From CAJGCS01 sp045589955 (GTDB lineage: Bacteria; Bacillota_I; Bacilli_A; ML615J-28; CAG-313): a stretch of DNA of 30,958 bases. The stretch spans positions 1-30,958 of the forward strand of contig JAZNQD010000034.1 in the NCBI GenBank assembly GCA_045589955.1, given 5' to 3'. The notes below the pieces were generated by a model. That model was given only the letters and a program-made list of their open reading frames with translations. It did no database searches and had not been told where the DNA came from. Of this stretch, positions 18,201 to 25,084 are shown piece by piece; the stretch's first letter is position 1; the number at the start of each line of letters is the position of its first letter. The translations under genes and the position numbers were made by a program.

Positions 18201-18927
18201 TTCTAATTTCCAAGTAAAAGGTAATTATTTAACAAGTGTTCCATCTGAATATGTAACTGAAGGTGAATTAGTGGCTTATGATTATGCATCTAAAGCTTGG
18301 GTTCACACTCAATTGGATGGTATAAGAACTGATATTACAACAATATCAAATACTAAATTAGATATTACAACTGCTGCAAATCAATATCAACCTAAAGGTG
18401 ATTATGTAACAAACAGCACATTAGAATCTAAAGATTATGCAACAAATACTGATTTATTAATTGCTACTAGAGATAAAGTTGATGCTTCATATGTAACTAA
18501 TGAAATTAATAAACTTAATATTAATAGTTATGTAACTAAAACTGAATTAGCTAATTATAGATATGTTACTGAAGATGCATTAAATAGTAAAGGATATGTT
18601 ACTTTAACTTATTTAAACGGTATCGTTCCTACATTATTAACTAAATCTGAAGCTTCAACTACATATTTAACTAAAGTTGCATTTGATGAATATGTGAAAA
18701 CAGCATTTAATTCTGAAAGTATAATTGCTGGTGATAATATTAAAGTTGAAAAATATGGAAATAGTAATAATGTAAGATTAAGTGTTGTGTTAAGTGATGG
18801 ATATAATGTTGTAGATACTTATAATCAAGGTTTACCAGTTGCTAAACAAAATTTAGATCAAGTATCTGAAAGACTTTCTGAAGCAATTAAAAAATTGTAT
18901 GATACAACAGATGGTGAAATATTTTAA
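15241..18927 (+). CDS. Long tail fibre protein with tandem stalk repeats
   Basis: A 1228-residue fibre. The first 150 residues form a globular module ending LVNVYTAGDGIDITEN, and a related module recurs at about 500-600 (YTLYVDGHVAGEVNIP, LVDVYLAGDG); the same module type occurs in the first fibre. Between them is coiled coil including four 22-residue tandem repeats at 298-385. Residues 850-1190 are short repeats of the type GNYLTSVPSEY-TE and YATRDYV, common in long slender phage fibres, followed by a C-terminal region ending in a helix (QVSERLSEAIKKLYD). No lysozyme or lyase motifs seen. Likely a trimeric fibre; partner and receptor unknown. Monocistronic. Confidence 0.85.
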   Translation: MKSLNTYNYHEQLYMKAISYQVSISDDDKIIKIEEDGDLIAELSFALDNNILFLNGKDGLEVAQIELPTSMAAITEQKYDAETKSIDLTILQTNGEAVVFSLDVAELVNVYTAGDGIDITENVISIKIKDASGTLTVDEEGLDIDLDSLASSEDIVNLNKELDELQSETTSLKEYVDNSINIINTNVNDGFVTINEAIANLNLVAQTTVEHLNAETNDRIYGDKILSEHIDNHIAEFVSFQEFVGKEVGALQEEDARLQLMILDEQAAREERDSELNAKINVEMAERIAADESLQNQIGDVAGALEGSIAEEIGKIKEEIGDVKGELEGSIADAIVDLQEQIGDVKGELEGSIADAITDLQEQIGDVKGELEGSIADAIVSLESKDAELNEKIDAEINRATDSENSIKDELSNEIANREKGDAEIQKQLGDGFANISVTEQVREIKVAIDNEAQARIEGDNQALNAISIEREERKAVDEDLKVNIINSREELGNSIKLVKDENNNLKYTLYVDGHVAGEVNIPADKMVESVTYDSETKTLTFTWNTNTPQSPTSIYIGDLVDVYLAGDGLLLNGKTFSVNIAQSKYIDINENGSVEFVGVLSKPEGTSWKYDLLGKNGVNNGKFIDFTSDYEAYNQHIQETYAPLTYVDSQDLAVKAELLGVEGDADTTNTIYGLRSAIAKSESVMSAKIAEEQARAEGVETDLGNRIEIAKADVAGYVNQEIAKVNETITNNENANSEAHSQMSQNIKANSDILASLTNGEQTGVVDKLDRQFHEITKDIDENKFEGLIKSLMDRIAQLESTITVLVSGSDVQGSVANVVSNALTEAKLYAQEQSDNAYNNAVAYADGKFQEKGNYITEIDGKYITEEELAEYKFVNEDKLTATVSDYVLTSVANETYQLKGDYLTSVPSEYITETELETYHYATRDYVDNQDAKLLTKDMADLLYAVTDVNDRYIKTSELIGKNYVNSNDLSNAISDMATQSWVTSNFQVKGNYLTSVPSEYVTEGELVAYDYASKAWVHTQLDGIRTDITTISNTKLDITTAANQYQPKGDYVTNSTLESKDYATNTDLLIATRDKVDASYVTNEINKLNINSYVTKTELANYRYVTEDALNSKGYVTLTYLNGIVPTLLTKSEASTTYLTKVAFDEYVKTAFNSESIIAGDNIKVEKYGNSNNVRLSVVLSDGYNVVDTYNQGLPVAKQNLDQVSERLSEAIKKLYDTTDGEIF
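16132..16395 (+). repeat. Four 66-bp in-frame tandem repeats
   Basis: Repeat starts at 16132, 16198, 16264 and 16330, exactly 66 bases apart, each encoding IGDVKGELEGSIADAI plus six residues. Copies 2-4 are nearly identical; copy 1 has diverged (IGDVAGALEGSIAEEI). The repeat number is likely to vary by slippage or recombination. Confidence 0.93.
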
Positions 18928-18945
18928 TTAATATACATGTAATAT

Positions 18946-18987
18946 AAAAACGATTAATAATTTAATGTTATTAATCGTTTTTTTTTT
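18946..18987 (+). terminator. Terminator after the second fibre gene
   Basis: Perfect 15-bp stem (18946-18960 and 18968-18982, arm AAAAACGATTAATAA), 7-base loop, then a run of T. Confidence 0.85.
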
Positions 18988-18988
18988 A

Positions 18989-18998
18989 TATTTATATA
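18989..18998 (+). promoter_or_regulatory. TATTTATATA element, candidate phage promoter
   Basis: Immediately follows the terminator T run and starts 47 bases before the ATG at 19036, the first of three genes without a terminator between them. Confidence 0.45.
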
Positions 18999-19035
18999 TA
19001 AAATAATAATTTAAAATATTAAATATAATAATATT

Positions 19036-20868
19036 ATGTCTCAACAACGTTATTTACAACAATTAAGAAGTAGTGTTCAAAATAACAAAGAATCTGCTAT
19101 TGAAGCTATTAAAACACAATTATCCGTAGCAAATGATGGTTCTTTTGTTTTAGGTAGATATTTTGATGCTAAACATGGTATTAGAACTGTTATTGGTGTT
19201 AATGCTAATTTAACAAATGGTAAACTTATGACCATTTATGAATTCGACAATATTGAGCATGAAGCTTTAGTAGAACGCTTAAAATTAATTGAAACTACAA
19301 TTGGTATTGGTGAAGGTAATGAAGGTTCAAAAAGTATATTAGAAAGAGTTGAAGATCTTGAAAAGATTATAAATGATTTAATTGCAGATGAATCAAACCC
19401 TAATTCAATTGCATACAAAATATATCAATCAGAAGTAAAATTAATTGGAGATAAATTTACTGATACTGCTGATTCTGACACAATAGAAGGTGCAAAAAAA
19501 TATGCTGATAAAGCAATTGATGTTGCATTAGAAGATGGTGGTAGAATTGAATCTGCAATTGAAAAAGCACAAGCTGCTGCAACAACAAAGGTTGCTGTAG
19601 GTACTGATCCTAATAATGTATTAACTATTACACCTAAGACAAATATTGATAATAGTACTACATATGAAGTATCATTATCTGATATTGCAACACAAGGTGA
19701 ATTGGATGAAGTTAAAGATTTTATTGGTATGACAGATGGTAGCGATACCACTACTATTATTGATAGAATTGAAAATGAAGCTAGATTAAGAGAAGAAGCT
19801 GATAATTCTTTACAAATACAAATTACTGAAAATAAAAATGCAATTACAGTATTAAATGGTACTGGGGAAGGTTCTGTACATAAAACTGTAAGTGATGCTA
19901 TTGCAGAAGTAGTTGCTAGTGCTCCAGAACAATTTGATACGTTAAAAGAAATTGCAGAATATATTGAAAGTGACACAACTAATGCTGCTAATATGACTGC
20001 TGATATTTCTGATTTGAAAAAATCAGTAAATGCATTAGGAAAAACTAATGTAGTTGCTTGTTCAAATTCAGATTTAATTAAAGTATCAACATCTATTACT
20101 ACAAATAGTGATAGTAAAGAAGAAAAAACATTTACTGTTTGTGCTAATGGTATTGCTTCAGTAGAAGATTTGCAAAACACAAAAACTGAATTACAAAATA
20201 ACATAGCTAACACTAATACATTATTAGAAAAAGAAATTACTGATAGACAAACTGCCGATAATCAATTACAAAGTGAAATTGAAGGTGAACTTACTGTAAT
20301 TAATTCTGATATTGATGTATTAGAAACAAAAGTTAATGATTTATTATCAAATTCTCCTACAAGTGTAGCTGGTCAAATTGATACTGCTGTTAAAAAAATA
20401 AAAGGTGATGCAACACCAGGTGGTAGTAATTTAGGTTTATTAGAAGATAGAATTGAAGAATTAGAAGCTGACGTTAATACAACAACAGGTAAAGTTCAAA
20501 CAGCTATTAATGATAGAGTAAATTCTTTAGATTATACAGACACATCAAAATCAAACCATTATGTTTCAAGTGTTAATCAAGTAGATGGTAAAATTATAGT
20601 AACTAGAGAATATTTTGGTGAAGCTGTTGTAACAACTGAAGGATTAACTTTAACACAAAAATTTGAAGAAATTAATTCAAAAATTAAAAATGCTGAAGAT
20701 TCAGCTAAAGCAGCATCAAGTAAAGTTACTGTTTCTGGTAATGATATGCTTAAAAAAACAGAAACAGTTGATGAAAATGGTTCAACCACATATAATCTTG
20801 AATTAAGTAATGTTTGGGATTGTGGTACATTTGTTTATGAAGAACCAGAAGCAAATAAAGAAGAATAA
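19036..20868 (+). CDS. Coiled-coil tail fibre or baseplate-associated protein
   Basis: A 610-residue protein. Residues 1-75 form a distinct head domain (MSQQRYLQQLRSSVQNN, then GSFVLGRYFD and VIGVNANLTNGK), likely the attachment end. The rest alternates coiled coils (ILERVEDLEKIINDL, LREEADNSLQIQI, LEKEITDRQTADNQL) with small strand-rich segments. It ends NVWDCGTFVYEEPE, sharing the DCGTF tail with the gene at 23433. A segment FDTLKEIAEYI resembles linkers in other phage fibre proteins. First of a three-gene unit with 20899 and 23433, separated by gaps of only 30 and 44 bases. Exact position in the tail not determinable. Confidence 0.78.
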   Translation: MSQQRYLQQLRSSVQNNKESAIEAIKTQLSVANDGSFVLGRYFDAKHGIRTVIGVNANLTNGKLMTIYEFDNIEHEALVERLKLIETTIGIGEGNEGSKSILERVEDLEKIINDLIADESNPNSIAYKIYQSEVKLIGDKFTDTADSDTIEGAKKYADKAIDVALEDGGRIESAIEKAQAAATTKVAVGTDPNNVLTITPKTNIDNSTTYEVSLSDIATQGELDEVKDFIGMTDGSDTTTIIDRIENEARLREEADNSLQIQITENKNAITVLNGTGEGSVHKTVSDAIAEVVASAPEQFDTLKEIAEYIESDTTNAANMTADISDLKKSVNALGKTNVVACSNSDLIKVSTSITTNSDSKEEKTFTVCANGIASVEDLQNTKTELQNNIANTNTLLEKEITDRQTADNQLQSEIEGELTVINSDIDVLETKVNDLLSNSPTSVAGQIDTAVKKIKGDATPGGSNLGLLEDRIEELEADVNTTTGKVQTAINDRVNSLDYTDTSKSNHYVSSVNQVDGKIIVTREYFGEAVVTTEGLTLTQKFEEINSKIKNAEDSAKAASSKVTVSGNDMLKKTETVDENGSTTYNLELSNVWDCGTFVYEEPEANKEE

Positions 20869-20898
20869 AAAATATATAATTAAAAAATAATTTTTATT

Positions 20899-23388
20899 AT
20901 GGCTGACAATAAATTAAGAAAAGTACAGTTATTTAGAACATATAATTTAGGTGCTACAACAACTAATATTGATCTTGGTGAGTTAGCATTAAACTACAAC
21001 CCTAATTCACCATTCATTATGTTTAAAGATAATAATGGTAATATTCAAAAAATAGGTGCGTTGTCTAGTGTTAGTGGTACATCTGAATATTATACAATGA
21101 CACAAAAAGCAATTACTGATGCTTTATCAAACATGAAAACCAATAATTCTAATCAATTTGATAAAATTGAAGAATCAGTTGGTTTAGCAGCAGATGGTTC
21201 TTATATAAAAGTAACAGATTCAAATTACATTAACGATGCAACAACAGTAGTTGGAGCAATTGATTCATTGGATGACTCATTAAAAGCAGAAGAAACAGCT
21301 AGAATTGCTAAAGATAATTCATTACAAACTGAATTAGACAATTCACAAAGTGGTGTTGGTTTGGCAGCAGATGGTTCTTATATTAAGAGAGACGATTCAA
21401 ATTATATTAATGCATCCACAACAGTAGTTAGTGCAATTGATTTGTTAGATAAAGCACTTAAAGCAGAAGAAACAGCTAGAATTGCTAAAGATAATTCGTT
21501 ACAAACTGAATTAGATAATTCACAAAGTGGTGTTGGTTTGGCAGCAGATGGTTCTTATATAAAAAGAACAGATTCAAATTATATTAACGATGCAACAACA
21601 GTAGTTGGAGCAATTGATTCATTAGATGAACAAGCAAAAATAAATGCTGATGCTATTGATGCCATTGAATCATTTATTGGTTCTGAAGGTGGTAAACCAG
21701 TAGCTGAACAAATTAGTGATGCTATTAAAGCATTAGATGCATCTTCAGTTGGACAAAGTGGTTCATATATTTCATCAGTTAGTGAAACTGATGGAGTTAT
21801 TTCAGCATCTATTAAAACATTAGTTGAAACAGATGATAAAGTATTAACATACACTGATAATGGTATAACTTCAACAATATCTCTAGAAAAATTAACTGAT
21901 GCTGAAGTTGCAGATTTAGGTACAAATGTAAGAGAAGCTTATAAATTAGTTGGTAAAAATTCAGAACAATTAGGTTCAACAATTAAGATATATAAAGATC
22001 AAACTTTATATGATGTCGCTTTAGTTGATAGAAATGAAAAAAATGAAGAAGGACAATATTTAAGATATACTTATATTATTACTGATGGTACTTATAAACA
22101 AGTATATGTTGATGTTTCTGCATTTTTAACTGAAGCTGAATATGGTGATGGTTTGAAGGTAGTTAATCATGTTATTTCTGCTAAATTGGGAGAAGATACA
22201 GCAACAAATAAAAACTTCTTAGATTTAGAAGGTGATGATGATTCTTCAAAATCATTGGCTGTTCGCTCTGTAGATACAGATAGAACTTATACAACTGAAG
22301 AAATTACTGTAATGGGTGGTCCTTTAGCTAAATTATTAACTGATGTTGGTATTAATAAAATTGATGCTGGAACAGATATTCAATCATTATTAATGACACT
22401 ATTATGTAAAGAAATTTATCCATATAATGCAACAAGTGATAGTTGGTATATGGCTGATGAAGCTGCTTTAGGAAATCAAAAGAAAGTTTCTTATAGCACT
22501 CCTAGTTTTAGTAATACTATTGGTGCTCCAACTATTAGTAATTTCAGTACTGGTACTGTAGAAGCAGGTACTAAATTTACGTTTACAATTACAGTTCCAG
22601 CAGTAAAAACTACAAATACTAAGTCAACTGTAAGTAATTTAACATGGGGTTATTCTTCTACTGATGATGATAAAGCAGATACAACAGCAACAACAATTAC
22701 AAAAAATTGGACAAGCGAAATTGCTAGTGATACATATACATTAAAAACAACAGTTAATTCTGGATTTGGTGGTATTACTAAAGAAAATGTAACTGGTACT
22801 AATGCATCTAGACCAACATATTCATTAGAGTTACAAGTTGCCGATGGTGCTAATAAAATTACTTGGAATGTTACAGGTTGTACATATAGTGCATCATTAC
22901 CAGAAAACCCATCAGTTTATATGGTATCTAATTTAGGTAAAACAGATGCTGCTATTAAAACTAATGTAATTGCTTCACAATCATTAACAACAACAGCACC
23001 AACAAGTTCAACTAATTTATCAGTTACAGGTGATCGTCAATCATTTGCTGGTACAAAACAAGGTACAACTGGTATAACTAATTCAATGGAATTAACAAGT
23101 ACTAATGTTCGTGCTTTAGGTGGTAAAGGTTTTGGTAATACATTTAGTATTTCAATTCCTGATAATACTTCACATGTATATATTGCATTACCTTCAGATA
23201 AAACTTTAGTAAAAGTTGCTGATACAGGTGCTTTTGGTACTGATATTGTAGCTTCATTTAAGGCAAACACAAAAACTAATATTTCTGTAGAAGGTGCTAA
23301 TGGTTATACAGCTCAAAATTATACAGTATATATTTATGCGCCAGATGCATTATTAGGTGCTAATACATATGATATAACTTTAAAATAA
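20899..23388 (+). CDS. Tail adhesin with repeated stalk and C-terminal receptor-binding region
   Basis: An 829-residue protein. Residues 1-75 (VQLFRT, GELALNYN, PFIMFKD, then YTMTQKAITDAL) are closely similar to the start of the tail spike at 25085, so both probably dock on the same tail site. Residues 94-250 are three 59-residue repeats. Residues 360-450 hold the module IKIYKD...VDVSAFLTEAEYGDGLKVVNHVIS, also found in the gene at 23433. From about 470 to the end comes a Thr/Ser/Asn-rich, strand-rich region with Ig-like stretches and a final VYIALPSDKTLVKV, GAFGTDIVASF and GANGYTAQNYTVYIY block, which I take to be the receptor-binding tip. Some Bacteroidota phage adhesins end this way (from memory). 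Confidence 0.82.
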   Translation: MADNKLRKVQLFRTYNLGATTTNIDLGELALNYNPNSPFIMFKDNNGNIQKIGALSSVSGTSEYYTMTQKAITDALSNMKTNNSNQFDKIEESVGLAADGSYIKVTDSNYINDATTVVGAIDSLDDSLKAEETARIAKDNSLQTELDNSQSGVGLAADGSYIKRDDSNYINASTTVVSAIDLLDKALKAEETARIAKDNSLQTELDNSQSGVGLAADGSYIKRTDSNYINDATTVVGAIDSLDEQAKINADAIDAIESFIGSEGGKPVAEQISDAIKALDASSVGQSGSYISSVSETDGVISASIKTLVETDDKVLTYTDNGITSTISLEKLTDAEVADLGTNVREAYKLVGKNSEQLGSTIKIYKDQTLYDVALVDRNEKNEEGQYLRYTYIITDGTYKQVYVDVSAFLTEAEYGDGLKVVNHVISAKLGEDTATNKNFLDLEGDDDSSKSLAVRSVDTDRTYTTEEITVMGGPLAKLLTDVGINKIDAGTDIQSLLMTLLCKEIYPYNATSDSWYMADEAALGNQKKVSYSTPSFSNTIGAPTISNFSTGTVEAGTKFTFTITVPAVKTTNTKSTVSNLTWGYSSTDDDKADTTATTITKNWTSEIASDTYTLKTTVNSGFGGITKENVTGTNASRPTYSLELQVADGANKITWNVTGCTYSASLPENPSVYMVSNLGKTDAAIKTNVIASQSLTTTAPTSSTNLSVTGDRQSFAGTKQGTTGITNSMELTSTNVRALGGKGFGNTFSISIPDNTSHVYIALPSDKTLVKVADTGAFGTDIVASFKANTKTNISVEGANGYTAQNYTVYIYAPDALLGANTYDITLK
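21178..21657 (+). repeat. Three 177-bp in-frame repeats
   Basis: Repeats start at 21178, 21355 and 21532, exactly 177 bases apart; the third is incomplete. Each encodes VGLAADGSYIK, DSNYIN, TTVV-AID, and in the first two AEETARIAKDNSLQTELDN. DNA identity is high. Confidence 0.92.
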
Positions 23389-23432
23389 TGGAATGGTGAT
23401 AAAAAAATAAAATTTAATTAAAAGAAATTATT

Positions 23433-24995
23433 ATGGCTAATTATATTGAAGATTTTAATAGTAAACTTGACTGGGCTATGCCATTCCAAAGAACTGGTAA
23501 ATTCCCAATTGATAGAACAAACTTATTTTCTACATATAATGATGCTGTTGCCTATGCTAAAGGTGATGGTAGTGATAGTAGAGGATTAGGTGGTACATCA
23601 TATGTAGGACAATTAATTGTTGTATTTGAAAATGATGTTGTAACAGCATATAAAATTAATGCTAATAGAACTATTGAAGCATTAACATCTTCTAGTGGTG
23701 TAGATGCTGAAATTTTAGATTTACAAACACAATTAAATTCTGAAATTGCAGCAAGAAAGGCTGTTGATGGACAAAATGATCAAACTTATTCAGCAAATAC
23801 TGGAGCAACATATATTAGTGGTGCTACTTCATTAAACGATGCTGATATTAAATTAAATAATGCAATAACTGCTGAAACAAAAGCTAGACAAGATGCTGTT
23901 AATGCAATGAACACTACAATTGAAAATACAAATGGTAATCTTGATATTTCAGTTGTACAAACAAATGGTTTACTTGCATCAATGACTATTAGTGATATTG
24001 CATTATCTGATGATTATTCTGCTATAACATATCCATCAGTTGATTCAGTAACATTTACACCTGCTGAAGCTGGTGATATTTTAGATAGTGCAATTGAAAA
24101 ACTTGATAAAAATATTGCTACTTTAGTTCAAGAAGTTTTAAATAATGAAAATGTTGTTGCTGCTGCATTAACAAAACACAATGAAAGTGCTGGATTTGAT
24201 GAAAATGCTAATTATGTTCAAAATACAAATGCTAATTTTATTAGTAATGCAACAACATTAAGTGAAGCAGATGATTTATTAGATGCTGCTTTACAAAACG
24301 CAATAGAATATTTAGAAAATGAAATTGATAATTTAGGTGAAGCATCAAGTTCTGATTTAGATGATGAAATTGCAGCAAGAAAGGCTGTTGATGGACAAAG
24401 CGGACAAACTTATTCAGCAAATACTGGAGCAACATATATTAGTGGTGCTACTTCATTAAACGATGCTGATATTAAGTTAAGCAATGCAATTAGTAATTTG
24501 AGAATGACAGAAGTTACTGGAACTGAATTATCAGGTTTAGGTACAAATGTGAAAGAAGCTTATAAATTAATTGATGGTAATAATACTAAACATGGTGATT
24601 ACATTAAGATTTATAAAGATTCTTCATTAAAAACTGTAGTATTTGAAGATCAAACTTTAAAATTTACTTATATTTATTCTGATGGAAGTGAAGATACTGT
24701 TGACGTTGATGTTTCTGCATTTTTAACTGAAAATGAATATGCCGATGGTTTACAAGTTGTAAATCATGTAATATCAGTTAAACGTGATACTAATTCAGAA
24801 TCATTCTTATCAGTTAGTGCTGATGGTATTAAATTAAGTGGTGTTCAAGAAGCAATTAATGATGCAGTAAACAATTTAGATTCAAATATTACAAGTGATG
24901 ATGTTGCACTAGTCACTGTACAAGTTAAACAAACAGATGGTAAAATTTCTGATGTTATTGTAACTGGAAATGATGTTGACTGTGGTACATTTTAA
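23433..24995 (+). CDS. Tail fibre-type protein with conserved N-terminal docking domain
   Basis: A 520-residue protein. Residues 1-85 carry MPFQRTGKFPIDRTNLFSTY, a DAVAYAKGDGSDSRGLGG segment and YVGQLIVVFENDVVTAYKI, a compact domain I recognise as recurrent at the start of tail proteins in gut Bacteroidota phages. Two near-identical 127-bp repeats follow (23742 and 24366). Residues 389-480 are the module IKIYKD...VDVSAFLTENEYADGLQVVNHVIS shared with the upstream gene. It stops abruptly at GNDVDCGTF, lacking any C-terminal adhesin of the neighbour's type, so it may be a short fibre, an adaptor, or a remnant after recombination. Third gene of its unit, closed by the palindrome at 25019. Confidence 0.8.
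   Translation: MANYIEDFNSKLDWAMPFQRTGKFPIDRTNLFSTYNDAVAYAKGDGSDSRGLGGTSYVGQLIVVFENDVVTAYKINANRTIEALTSSSGVDAEILDLQTQLNSEIAARKAVDGQNDQTYSANTGATYISGATSLNDADIKLNNAITAETKARQDAVNAMNTTIENTNGNLDISVVQTNGLLASMTISDIALSDDYSAITYPSVDSVTFTPAEAGDILDSAIEKLDKNIATLVQEVLNNENVVAAALTKHNESAGFDENANYVQNTNANFISNATTLSEADDLLDAALQNAIEYLENEIDNLGEASSSDLDDEIAARKAVDGQSGQTYSANTGATYISGATSLNDADIKLSNAISNLRMTEVTGTELSGLGTNVKEAYKLIDGNNTKHGDYIKIYKDSSLKTVVFEDQTLKFTYIYSDGSEDTVDVDVSAFLTENEYADGLQVVNHVISVKRDTNSESFLSVSADGIKLSGVQEAINDAVNNLDSNITSDDVALVTVQVKQTDGKISDVIVTGNDVDCGTF
23742..23868 (+). repeat. 127-bp direct repeat, copy 1
   Basis: Encodes EIAARKAVDGQ, QTYSANTGATYISGATSLND and ADIKLNNAI. Copy 2 at 24366-24492 is almost identical. 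A diverged version sits in the spike gene at 25085 (KARKAVDGQTGQTY). Confidence 0.9.
24366..24492 (+). repeat. 127-bp direct repeat, copy 2
   Basis: Second copy of the repeat at 23742-23868, differing at only a few bases. Recombination between the copies would delete 624 bases in frame. Confidence 0.9.
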
Positions 24996-25018
24996 CTAAA
25001 AAATAATTTATTTTAATT

Positions 25019-25046
25019 AAGCCACAATATTGTGGCTTATTTTATT
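25019..25046 (+). terminator. Palindromic terminator after the 19036-24995 unit
   Basis: A perfect 20-bp palindrome (25019-25038, arm AAGCCACAAT) followed by ATTTTATT; it can fold as an 8-bp stem with a 4-base loop. The T tract is weaker than in the other terminators. Confidence 0.65.
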
Positions 25047-25057
25047 GAATAAATAAG

Positions 25058-25067
25058 TATTTATATT
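25058..25067 (+). promoter_or_regulatory. TATTTATATT element, candidate phage promoter
   Basis: Follows the palindromic terminator and starts 27 bases before the ATG at 25085. Confidence 0.45.
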
Positions 25068-25084
25068 TAAATATAGAAATTAAA

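Noticed and set aside
19425..20213. 262-codon open frame on the minus strand inside the 19036 gene
   Set aside because: It is antisense to a convincing coiled-coil protein, has low-complexity Ser/Val/Leu composition typical of antisense reading of such repeats, and no promoter of its own.
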